This document shows positions 1 through 7,488 of a DNA stretch of 28,459 bases, piece after piece. The position numbers were made by a program, and so were the translations under genes. Source of the DNA: a virus. The DNA lies in IMG/VR virus record IMGVR_UViG_3300009702_000065, positions 1-28,459 of that record. One strand, 5' to 3'. The first letter of the stretch is position 1; every line of letters begins with the position of its first letter. The notes under the pieces are model-generated. The model was given only the letters and a program-made list of their open reading frames with translations, was not told the DNA's origin and searched no databases.

Positions 1-233
1 GAACCGTTAGGTACGCAAAACACTCTACCGTCAGGTAAAAGCACTCCTCCAACAAAAGCAGCCGCTCCAGGATAAGTGCCACTTGGTGTGGTTGTAAAAT
101 CTGCTGTAGGATAAGATAAAAAGCCCCTATTCCTAGCGGTGATAGTTCTTAAAATATCAGTTATTCCAATATCCTTTAGGTCTCCTGTAGAAGACGGCAG
201 ATTCTTAAATATTTTATCTGTAATATCAGCCAC
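1..233 (-). CDS. Kelch-like repeat tail protein, N-terminal part (runs off left edge)
   Basis: This is the 5' part of a minus-strand gene whose 3' end lies outside the window. The start chosen is GTG at 233, preceded by AGGA six bases upstream (inside the end of the upstream small gene). About 48 residues of unique N-terminus (beginning VADITDKIF) lead into a unit (SGTYPG, GGVLLPDGRVFCVP) nearly identical to the 44-residue repeats of the protein at 453-1565. It is therefore a paralogue of that protein with a different N-terminal adaptor. The repeat resembles a kelch/beta-propeller blade (GG pair followed by a YDP-type turn), and the position after the baseplate genes suggests a tail-tip or fibre role, possibly receptor binding. 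The function is inferred from context; the repeat relationship is seen directly. Confidence 0.75.
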   Translation of the reverse strand, partial: MADITDKIFKNLPSSTGDLKDIGITDILRTITARNRGFLSYPTADFTTTPSGTYPGAAAFVGGVLLPDGRVFCVPNG

Positions 234-236
234 AAT

Positions 237-440
237 TTATCCTATTAAGCTATCAGACCAATCATTCATGCTTTGTGGCATTCCCGCATCTTGATTAAAA
301 TCGGTTACCGTATTCCCTTGGTTACTGAGAATTTCGTTAACTAAGCTTTGATTTTCTTGATTTTTAGTAATTCTTATTTGAACTTTTCCGTTTTCATCGA
401 TGATTTCAATCATATTATTTGCATTTTTTACATTGGCCAT
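237..440 (-). CDS. Small hypothetical protein between two kelch-like genes
   Basis: This 67-residue protein begins at an ATG preceded by AAGGAAAACAAG, a good ribosome binding site, and ends with TAA four bases before the next start. It is hydrophilic, rich in Asn, Gln and Asp, with a central IRITKNQEN stretch. I see no signal peptide, membrane segment or cysteine motif. It lies between two paralogous kelch-like genes with almost no spacing, so it is probably co-translated with them and may be a chaperone or linker for the tip proteins. That role is only inferred from position; I do not recognise the family. Confidence 0.65.
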   Translation of the reverse strand: MANVKNANNMIEIIDENGKVQIRITKNQENQSLVNEILSNQGNTVTDFNQDAGMPQSMNDWSDSLIG

Positions 441-452
441 CTTGTTTTCCTT

Positions 453-1565
453 TTAAAGTTTATTTAAAAACCCAGAAAGTAATACTTGTCTTGGGAATTG
501 ATTTTCGTTGTTAAATTTACTAAAGTTACCTGAAAGTATTCTACTTGAGGTTGAACCGCTAGGTACGCAAAATACCCTACCGTCAGGTAAAAGTACTCCT
601 CCTTGAAAAGCACCTGCTCCAGGATAAGTGCCGCTTGGTATAGCTAGAGTATCAGTTACCGGATCATAAATTCTAGCGCTGGTTGAACCGCTAGGTACGC
701 AAAATACCCTGCCGTCAGGCAAAAGCACCCCTCCAGCAAAAGCATCCGTTCCAGGATAAGTACCGCTTGGTATAGTTAGGGTATCACTTACTGGATCATA
801 AATTCTAGCACTGGTTGAACTAAACGGTACGCAAAACACTCTACCATCAGGTAAAAGCACCCCTCCAATAAAAGCACTTGCTCCTGGATAAGTACCGCTT
901 GGCGTAGTTAGGGTATCACTTACTGGATCATAAATTCTAGCGTCGGTTGAATTACGCGGTACGCAAAATACCCTACCGTCAGGTAAAAGCACCCCTCCAT
1001 TAAAAGCAGTGCTTCCAGGATAAGTGCCGGTTGGTGTAGTTAGGGTATCACTTACTGGGTCGTAAATTCTAGCGCTGGTTGAATTTAATGGTAGGCAAAA
1101 TACCCTGCCGTCAGGTAAAAGCACTCCTCCAACAAAAGCATTGCTTCCAGGATAAGTGCCGGTTGGTGTAGTTAGGGTATCACTTACTGGGTCGTAAATT
1201 CTAGCGCTGGTTGAACCGCCAGGTACGCAAAATACCCTGCCGTCAGGCAAAAGCACGCCTCCTTGAAAAGCAGCCCCTCCAGGATAAGTACCGCTTGGTA
1301 TAGTTAGGGTATCAGTTACCGGGTCATAAATTCTAGCACTGGTTGAATTATATGGTACGCAAAACACTCTACCGTCAGGTAAAAGCACCCCTCCAATAAA
1401 AGCATCTGCTCCTGGATAAGTACCGCTTGGTGTGGTTGTACTGTCACTTATTGGAATATTTTTATTTTTTTCTGCAACATATTTAATTTGCTTAGTTAAA
1501 AACAAATTAGATCTATCTTCGGTTTCTATACTTTGTATAATTCCGCTTTCTATTCTTACTCTCAC
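453..1565 (-). CDS. Seven-repeat kelch-like beta-propeller tail protein
   Basis: The protein of about 370 residues has a roughly 40-residue N-terminus, then seven tandem 44-residue repeats, then about 25 residues of tail. Each unit has SGTYPG, two variable residues, AF, one variable residue, GGVLLPDGRVFCVP, two variable residues, STSARIYDP and DTL. The GG pair and the YDP-x-TDT turn fit a kelch-type blade, and seven units fit a closed seven-bladed propeller. Start choice: GTG at 1565 follows GGGGAG four bases upstream and overlaps the preceding TAG by one base (TAGTG); an in-frame TTG at 1577 is also open but lies upstream of that binding site. The gene follows the fibre-like protein in the tail operon, so a receptor-binding or carbohydrate-binding tip is likely. 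The propeller assignment rests on repeat pattern only. Confidence 0.8.
   Translation of the reverse strand: MRVRIESGIIQSIETEDRSNLFLTKQIKYVAEKNKNIPISDSTTTPSGTYPGADAFIGGVLLPDGRVFCVPYNSTSARIYDPVTDTLTIPSGTYPGGAAFQGGVLLPDGRVFCVPGGSTSARIYDPVSDTLTTPTGTYPGSNAFVGGVLLPDGRVFCLPLNSTSARIYDPVSDTLTTPTGTYPGSTAFNGGVLLPDGRVFCVPRNSTDARIYDPVSDTLTTPSGTYPGASAFIGGVLLPDGRVFCVPFSSTSARIYDPVSDTLTIPSGTYPGTDAFAGGVLLPDGRVFCVPSGSTSARIYDPVTDTLAIPSGTYPGAGAFQGGVLLPDGRVFCVPSGSTSSRILSGNFSKFNNENQFPRQVLLSGFLNKL
541..1440 (-). repeat. Seven tandem 132-bp coding repeats with fixed variable positions
   Basis: Near-identical 132-bp units lie head to tail within the kelch-like gene, and an eighth copy lies in the paralogue at 1-90. 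Differences between units concentrate at five codons. Two follow CCTGGA (for example GCA GAT, ACG GAT, AGC AAT, GGG GCT), one follows GCTTTT (ATT, CAA, GTT, AAT, GCT), and two precede TCAACC (TAT AAT, GGC GGT, TTA AAT, CGT AAT, TTT AGT, AGC GGT). The flanking codons change mostly at synonymous sites. Confidence 0.9.
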
Positions 1566-2554
1566 TACACTCCCCAAATTATATTTACGCTATTTGACTC
1601 ACCAGAATCTAAAATATTAGAATCATCAATCCACATATCAAACTTACTATAATTTCCATTAATAGTTAAATCGCCTAAAACTTTTAAATCTTTAAGATAA
1701 TTTTCATCACCGTTTACAGTAACGGTTCCTGATACTTGAGAGCCAGAGCCCTCTCCAATAAGCTTTATTCCAGAAGAAATTATTATATTTTCTGCAAAAG
1801 TTCTAGATAGTAATCTAACCTCTTTTACATTACCGGTACTATTTAAAGCATCCTGTATAGATGTATGGGTGGCAATTCCCATCGCAACATCACTAGTATT
1901 GCCAACGATAATAGAGCTTAATACTTTAAAATCTGTAAAGCTTAGATCCTCATCGTACATCAAACCTAAACCATTTAAATTAAAGGTATTCGTTGCTGTA
2001 ATTCTTACAAGTAGGCTGAGTTCTTTGTAGGATATCTGATAGCCAATAGAGTGTGTCGTTGGGGTCCAGCCAGAATCGAAGGCTTCTGCAAAATTAGATG
2101 CCGCTCCAGAATCTGATTCTATCGAAATAGATGTGGTAGAGGCTGCAAATACTGATTTATAATCACTATCGGTTTCAAAAACAAACCAGTAACTTCCAGA
2201 CTTAAGAACCTTTTTATATAAATCTACGGCAATGGTTCCTGCACTAAGATCCTGAATATTTAGTTGTGTCTCAAATAGGGTGCTCCCCGGATCTCCTGCA
2301 TTGTCTGCCGCTACTTTAACTGTCAAAAATCCAGTCGGAGAGCCGGTCTTTACAAGATCAAATTGTAATTTTGTTAAAACAGTTGGATTAGATAAAGTAA
2401 AGGGTTGAGCTAAAGATTTCTGTATTGTAGTATTTAATTCTAAGCTAGAATTATTACTGGGTATAGTACTAGTATCGGAGGGGGTTTCTTCTGCAAACTC
2501 CAACACACCGCTAAATTCGGTTGTGCTGTCGTTCCTGGTTAGATTAATCGCTTG
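1565..2554 (-). CDS. C-terminal part of fibre-like protein, reached only through an in-frame TAG
   Basis: This reading frame continues directly from the frame of 2555-5359 after its TAG, with no frame change: 16 sense codons, then GTG at 2506 and 313 more residues. I see no Shine-Dalgarno sequence before GTG 2506 and no other convincing start near the beginning, so independent translation is doubtful. The join reads as one domain: FEVSRDSATT, the stop, then QAINLTRND. This matches the common phage pattern of VSRDGGTTW followed by Q-x-x-x-LT, with the stop in the Trp position. The rest is beta-rich, with a likely jelly-roll half (PFTLSNPTVLTKLQFDL, GDPGSTLFET, SGSYWFVFE) and a C-terminal parallel-beta-like half (EVRLLSRTF, GIKLIGEGSGSQVSGT, LTINGNYSKFD). 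It ends TAG, immediately followed in frame by TGA. It could be a readthrough extension, a nonsense mutant or a sequencing error. Confidence 0.7.
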   Translation of the reverse strand, partial: QAINLTRNDSTTEFSGVLEFAEETPSDTSTIPSNNSSLELNTTIQKSLAQPFTLSNPTVLTKLQFDLVKTGSPTGFLTVKVAADNAGDPGSTLFETQLNIQDLSAGTIAVDLYKKVLKSGSYWFVFETDSDYKSVFAASTTSISIESDSGAASNFAEAFDSGWTPTTHSIGYQISYKELSLLVRITATNTFNLNGLGLMYDEDLSFTDFKVLSSIIVGNTSDVAMGIATHTSIQDALNSTGNVKEVRLLSRTFAENIIISSGIKLIGEGSGSQVSGTVTVNGDENYLKDLKVLGDLTINGNYSKFDMWIDDSNILDSGESNSVNIIWGV

Positions 2555-5359
2555 CTAGGTTGTTGCTGAATCCCTACTAACTTCAAAGGTAGCGTCTCCG
2601 TTTGTTGCCTGAGAATCTGAAAATACAGTAAGCTGTACAGATTTTGGATCTTTCTCCAAATCTAAAAAGGAAGAATCTATAAGGTCTATAGATTGAAATG
2701 TCTGTCCAACAGTGAAACCATAAACACCATCAACTAATTTAAAAGTAGCAGTTGTGTTTCCAGAATCGGTAAAATCTTCAGAATCGATAGAAAATATATC
2801 AGATGTTAAATAATTATATGAGGAATTATCGAACGAATCTCGTAAATCGATATAATTTTCATCTAAACCACTTGTAGCGCTTCCTCCTCCGCCTTGTCCG
2901 AAAACTCTAATATCAGATACTTCAATTGTTCCGCCATTATTAAAAACCTGAACGGCACCTAATTTTCTATTACCCGCTAATGCAGGTAATATTGCATTAG
3001 CTTTAACGGCACTAGAAGAAGAGGCGGAAGAAATTAATAACTGAGCGCTAATTTTGTTGTCAACCCCAACCGTAGAGGGAATTAGCGCTACCCCATACCA
3101 AAAATATTCATTAGACGGAACAGAAAAAGGCGTAAAATTAATTCCAAGCGCTGTTGAACCGTCTTCTTTTGTAATCGTACCGGTTGTAAAATCGATCACC
3201 GCTCCGGAAAAATCAACAACTAGACTATTCAATTGCTGGCTAAGAATTCGACCATCTAGGAGTGAAACATCAGACCCTGTAGATCTGACCTGATTGGCGT
3301 TTGATTCGTGTTGTGTTAAGCGAAATTGACCAAAATATCGGTTAATTTCTGCTAATGCACCCTCAAGTTCTAAACGCTCGATATATTGGCTATTACCCTT
3401 AAGTAAAAAGGTACCGTTTCCTACAAGAACGTCATTACCAACACGACGGGCAATGACTGTGCGATTTTTGGTGAGAGAAACCGCCGCAATATCACCGGTT
3501 GAAACGACAAGGTTTGCTGCGGCTCCGGATGTACGGTTAATGTCGACATAAGCTATTTGTCCATCAGCGCTGAGGACAATCGGGCTTTCGATAGAAAACG
3601 GAATTGTGTTTCGACTATTTGTAAGACCTGGAACCGATATATACGCATCAGCGGAAAAAGAAAGGGAGTTGTTGCCTAGATCCCAAGACCACGTACCTCC
3701 ACCAATTAATTTAGCATTATGGCTTTGGACGGTTTTATCAAGTTCTTTTATTGCCTTTGTAAGATTATCGGTGCTATCGGTAACGGCAATATTCGGTTGA
3801 GAATCTACGTCAGTTGCGAGATAATTAGGCTGAGAATCGGTTTCTCCAGTAGATCCCGCGTAGTTGAGAAGCCCGAAAGAAGTATTATCAGAAACTTCTC
3901 GTTTTTCGCCTTGTTCTAATTCTCCGCCAGAAGACCCTCTAATATAAATTCTAGGAGTGGCACCTCCATTATCAGCCCTTAAAAGTAACCAATAAATATC
4001 TTCTGTAAACGGTACATCTTTTCTATCAGCAATATGTACGTGCCTATCCGTTGAAGGGGAGGCCACTACTTGATATGATCCGTAAGCATATTTAGCCTGT
4101 ACACCACCAGAACCCGTAGAAGTATCCGCATATACTTCGGTTAGTGTAACGCTATAATGCATAGTTGGCTCTACTGTATCAATTTGATAGTATTTAGTGT
4201 CATTTTCAGATGCCACTTTAATAAAATCACCAGCTATTAAATCGGTTGTCCAGGGAACGCTCCCCACAGAAGTAACACCCGTAGAACCATTCGTAAAAAT
4301 AAGATTAGGAGTTATATCTACTCCACGTACAATATTTATGTAGGCTACTTCATTATCTACTAAAGTAAGATCTGTTCCTGGAACATCGTTAGAATCGATT
4401 CTATAAGATAATCTAGAACCTATAAAATTTAAATAAATATCAGAAGTCCAGTTAATTAGTCCTGGAGTGACAGAAGAGTGAATAAATTCTCCATTCCCTG
4501 TCATTTGTAATCTATCTAAATCGCCCTTTATCTTTAACAAAGAACCGGCGCTATTAAGCGAATACCAATACGGACCGCCTATAATCTCGACAAAACGAGA
4601 CATCATGGCGTCTGCCCATTCTTTAAATTGTAATAGCTGTTTATCACCACCATTAAATGGAGAGCTAGAAGAAGAAGTAGACTTCCAAAAGTTTTCTACT
4701 CTGCCTTCTGCATCATGATTCCAGGGGTAAACATAAAAAGGATTAGGGGTGGCTGATCCGGCAGTCCCTAATCTAAATAACATTGAACGCCGGTCTTCTA
4801 CGCTTATAACATTATTAGAAGCGTCCGTCTCTATAATAGCAATCGGAACAACGTTAGAACTCCAAACAGAAGAAGTAATAACCAATTGATAATTAAGGGT
4901 TTCTGATAATGGTATATTCTTACTAAACTCTATCTTACTTGCAGGGTTCCAAAAAAATACCTGAGAGGCGGTACTATTATCAATCGATCTCTGAAATTCA
5001 AATCCAACATAATTTATTGCACTTGGAGTAAACGATCCAGAAACATTAGTATTTACGTTAGAATTTAGAGTTTGATTGGGTTCAGAAGAGGGAATTTCAA
5101 AGAAAGTACCCGATTCATTAGAGGTACCGTGTAAAATTGCACTGTTGGCTACGATCATCTGCAAACTATTAGCAGAAGAATTAATAGCCCCAGTCATGTT
5201 TATTTTAAAACCTCTAATAATATAAGAAGAATTTTCTCCTATTAATAGAGATTTAGATAAATCATCAAAATCATTTCTTACAGCAGATTCTATAGAACGT
5301 ATATGTGGAACGTCTACTCTTTGCTGATTAAGCCAATTTTCTGATCTTTTTATTGCCAT
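2555..5359 (-). CDS. Large tail fibre or baseplate-peripheral protein, N-terminal 934 residues
   Basis: The ATG is preceded by AAAGGATAATA, a strong ribosome binding site. The N-terminus (KRSENWLNQQRVDVPHIRSIE) looks like an attachment segment, and it is followed by many Ser/Thr/Asn-rich beta repeats without cysteines, typical of a trimeric virion fibre or baseplate-peripheral protein. A central segment (QFKEWADAMMSRFVEIIGGP) recurs in my memory of large phage tail proteins, but I cannot assign it to a named family. The gene follows the small tail-tube-like protein by 59 bases and leads in frame, through TAG at 2555-2557, into another 329 codons; the full readthrough product would be 1264 residues. 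The TAG is the only in-frame stop across that length, which argues that the two parts were, or still are, one protein. Confidence 0.85.
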   Translation of the reverse strand: MAIKRSENWLNQQRVDVPHIRSIESAVRNDFDDLSKSLLIGENSSYIIRGFKINMTGAINSSANSLQMIVANSAILHGTSNESGTFFEIPSSEPNQTLNSNVNTNVSGSFTPSAINYVGFEFQRSIDNSTASQVFFWNPASKIEFSKNIPLSETLNYQLVITSSVWSSNVVPIAIIETDASNNVISVEDRRSMLFRLGTAGSATPNPFYVYPWNHDAEGRVENFWKSTSSSSSPFNGGDKQLLQFKEWADAMMSRFVEIIGGPYWYSLNSAGSLLKIKGDLDRLQMTGNGEFIHSSVTPGLINWTSDIYLNFIGSRLSYRIDSNDVPGTDLTLVDNEVAYINIVRGVDITPNLIFTNGSTGVTSVGSVPWTTDLIAGDFIKVASENDTKYYQIDTVEPTMHYSVTLTEVYADTSTGSGGVQAKYAYGSYQVVASPSTDRHVHIADRKDVPFTEDIYWLLLRADNGGATPRIYIRGSSGGELEQGEKREVSDNTSFGLLNYAGSTGETDSQPNYLATDVDSQPNIAVTDSTDNLTKAIKELDKTVQSHNAKLIGGGTWSWDLGNNSLSFSADAYISVPGLTNSRNTIPFSIESPIVLSADGQIAYVDINRTSGAAANLVVSTGDIAAVSLTKNRTVIARRVGNDVLVGNGTFLLKGNSQYIERLELEGALAEINRYFGQFRLTQHESNANQVRSTGSDVSLLDGRILSQQLNSLVVDFSGAVIDFTTGTITKEDGSTALGINFTPFSVPSNEYFWYGVALIPSTVGVDNKISAQLLISSASSSSAVKANAILPALAGNRKLGAVQVFNNGGTIEVSDIRVFGQGGGGSATSGLDENYIDLRDSFDNSSYNYLTSDIFSIDSEDFTDSGNTTATFKLVDGVYGFTVGQTFQSIDLIDSSFLDLEKDPKSVQLTVFSDSQATNGDATFEVSRDSATT

Positions 5360-5418
5360 TATTATCCTTTAGATTTTGCAGGGATACTATAAAAGATTGT
5401 TATTATAAATATACTCCG

Positions 5419-5850
5419 TTACAAAGATAAATCAATTTCATTGTAGGGGATTATCCCCTTAAATGTAAAACTTAATCTTGCCACCCCCTTAGCCTCAACG
5501 GATATTGATTCGTTAATGACCTTCATTTGCGGTAACCATAGCAAATCTGCATCCGAAGCCCTATCTTTTATTCTTAACGAACTATAGGGGGCGTATAAAA
5601 TTTGGTTAATCCTAGTTCTGGCCTGATAGGACTGTAATCCACCAGATAATTTTACTCTAACTCCGCTGATAGTCCCCTGAACTGACAATCTAGTTGGGGC
5701 TATCTCCTGTGGGTACTGTGAATCAATGCCGTATATTTCTTGTTCCCCATAATCGATTGTATAATTTAAAGACTGTACTTCCGCATATAGCTTACCGGAT
5801 ATGTACACTTTAATTTCTGGACCCTTTAAAACTGTAGAAGATCTAGCCAT
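5419..5850 (-). CDS. Small tail-tube-like virion protein
   Basis: This 143-residue beta-rich protein begins at ATG after AGGAAATAAAA. Features include a beta start (KVYISGKLYAEVQSLNYTID), IQG-like QGTISGVRVKLSGGLQSYQA, then SSLRIKDRASDADLLWLP and RLSFTFKGIIPYN. The length, the GT-I-SG core and the final FTFKG strand resemble tail-tube or tube-initiator folds of contractile tails (T4 gp19/gp54 or XkdM type), but sequence identity to any of them cannot be judged here. It sits between two baseplate-type genes and starts 9 bases after the TAG of the upstream gene, in the same frame, so its own binding site sets its start. A structural role is well supported; the exact subunit is not. Confidence 0.75.
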   Translation of the reverse strand: MARSSTVLKGPEIKVYISGKLYAEVQSLNYTIDYGEQEIYGIDSQYPQEIAPTRLSVQGTISGVRVKLSGGLQSYQARTRINQILYAPYSSLRIKDRASDADLLWLPQMKVINESISVEAKGVARLSFTFKGIIPYNEIDLSL

Positions 5851-5859
5851 TTTTATTTC

Positions 5860-7485
5860 CTATGATGGATCGGGTCCAAAAACCTGTTGCCATTTAGACT
5901 TCTTAATATCACTAGTTGCCTGCCAATTTTCTAACCCTACAGGGTTCGGATATAGAATATTTATAATAATATTAATTCCTGTTGCCGCGACTAAATTTAT
6001 AGTATCTTCTGCATACAGCCTACCCGATACAACATCTGTTATATAGAGTTGATAATCAGAGCCGTCTGATGCTGGATCAATTGCATAATTTTGAGATATT
6101 AATGCTACATCTGTCCCCGAAGAATGCACGTTTTTAAATATGTAAGAAGGATCAACAATCAATGAACTAGAAGAAGGTCTAGCAATATAAGGTATTGGGC
6201 CTTCTTCTAATTGAGTCCCGAATCCAAAAACTAAAAAACCCGACGAATCTGGAAATTCAGAAGAATTATCTACGTTTATGATTCTAGAAGTACTCGAATT
6301 GATTTCGGACGTAGTTAGTGCGGATTCTTGTCCAATTATATAAGGCTTTGAGGTATCATATATATACGGACCTTCATTCCCGGTTCCCGAAGCACCTGTA
6401 TCGTGAATATGTGCAGATCCTTTTCTATCTCTTCTTACAACCTTAGTTGTAGCAGGAAGGAATATTTCTAAAATTCTGGATTCAACCTGATAAGCTGTAG
6501 CAAAATTTACCTTACTATTGATGGTTTTTCTAACAGGATTATAAAATAAAATAGCATCGTTAGTTCCCTGTACTACTGTTTCAGATATACCATTAGGATT
6601 TTCAAACTCGACATAAGCGTCATTAATTAATCCACCATGAACACGAGTAATAGTAAAGGTTCCTCTATTATCAGAATTAAAAGAAGTACCAAAAATATTT
6701 ACATAGTCGTTTTTTCTAATTTTACCTATAGAGGGGTCTGCCCCCCCACTCCACGTAGCTCTTATTATACCGCCAGCAATCAATTCTAAGGTCCATTGGG
6801 TTGATATTGCTGCCGATGTAGGTCTAACTTCTGGAAATTTTAATACGTTTTGTGCCCTACCGCCCATTACCCTAATACTGGAAGCAGGACCGTCTGTTTC
6901 AGAAATTAATTCTATATAGCCTCCCGATCCATTATCTTTTGCTAGAGCAGATCCGTTTTTCCCCAAGCGTCTAATTTTTTTCGTAATAGCATCGGCTACT
7001 TCTTGTGCTGTTGCCGATGCAATATTGGAAAATTGAGAACTATCGAAATTTACTTCTACATTTTCAGATTTATCATCGTACTGAATTATTAAACGATCGC
7101 CATCCTTCAAGGCGTATGGCTCTAATTGGCTAGAATTTATGGTAGCCCTAGTAAACTCTTCACCATACATAATTCTCAAAATATTTAATATCAAATCCCT
7201 AACTTGTTTTCGATTGGAAATTTGAATACCGATTTCTATAAAAAGATCATCGGACAAGCCTACATTATCTGGACGAGTAATGTTTCTGTCTGACATTCTC
7301 TGATCCAAATAACTACCTTGAGAAGTAACTATATAAAGCGAATTATTAATAGCTTCTACATTACTAACAAGATGTTCTGTACCATGCGCAATAGCTTCTA
7401 AAATTGCGTCTGTATTTGGGCCGTCAATAGAAGGATTTAAATAACTTCTTAGCCTTTGTTTTTCTTTGGTTGTTTTATCTGTCAT
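5860..7485 (-). CDS. Baseplate/tail protein with modules shared with the J-like protein
   Basis: The protein has 541 residues and starts at ATG 7485, three bases after the end of the giant J-like gene. The first ~110 residues are helical (AILEAIAHGTEHLVSNVEAI, QVRDLILNILRIMYGEEFTR), consistent with a baseplate wedge arm. Residues ~140-215 carry a module (FSNIASATAQEVADAI, then IELISETDG, IRVMGG) that also occurs in the 1988-residue neighbour. Residues ~255-310 carry a second shared module (NDYVNIFG, NRGTFTITRV, FENPNGIS), and about residues 395-460 a third (IINVDNSSEFP, GFLVFGFGT, EGPIPYI). It ends in TAG followed by AGGA and the next ATG. Baseplate location is inferred from the order J-like, this gene, tube-like; I do not recognise a named family. 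Confidence 0.8.
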   Translation of the reverse strand: MTDKTTKEKQRLRSYLNPSIDGPNTDAILEAIAHGTEHLVSNVEAINNSLYIVTSQGSYLDQRMSDRNITRPDNVGLSDDLFIEIGIQISNRKQVRDLILNILRIMYGEEFTRATINSSQLEPYALKDGDRLIIQYDDKSENVEVNFDSSQFSNIASATAQEVADAITKKIRRLGKNGSALAKDNGSGGYIELISETDGPASSIRVMGGRAQNVLKFPEVRPTSAAISTQWTLELIAGGIIRATWSGGADPSIGKIRKNDYVNIFGTSFNSDNRGTFTITRVHGGLINDAYVEFENPNGISETVVQGTNDAILFYNPVRKTINSKVNFATAYQVESRILEIFLPATTKVVRRDRKGSAHIHDTGASGTGNEGPYIYDTSKPYIIGQESALTTSEINSSTSRIINVDNSSEFPDSSGFLVFGFGTQLEEGPIPYIARPSSSSLIVDPSYIFKNVHSSGTDVALISQNYAIDPASDGSDYQLYITDVVSGRLYAEDTINLVAATGINIIINILYPNPVGLENWQATSDIKKSKWQQVFGPDPS

Positions 7486-7488
7486 ATT

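Noticed and set aside
541-1440. CRISPR array or non-coding satellite
   Set aside because: The regular 132-bp spacing comes from coding repeats in one open frame with conserved protein sequence and mostly synonymous differences; there are no short palindromic repeats with unrelated spacers.
1-1565. Complete diversity-generating retroelement
   Set aside because: No reverse transcriptase, template repeat or accessory gene is visible in the window, and some variable codons (CAA, GCA, GGG, TTA) do not fit simple adenine mutagenesis of AAY codons.
2555-2557. Genome-wide reassignment of TAG as a sense codon
   Set aside because: The other long structural genes contain no internal TAG, and TAG at 5860 is followed by AGGA and a clear ATG start, as expected of a real stop. 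Only the single TAG at 2555 looks read through or mutant.
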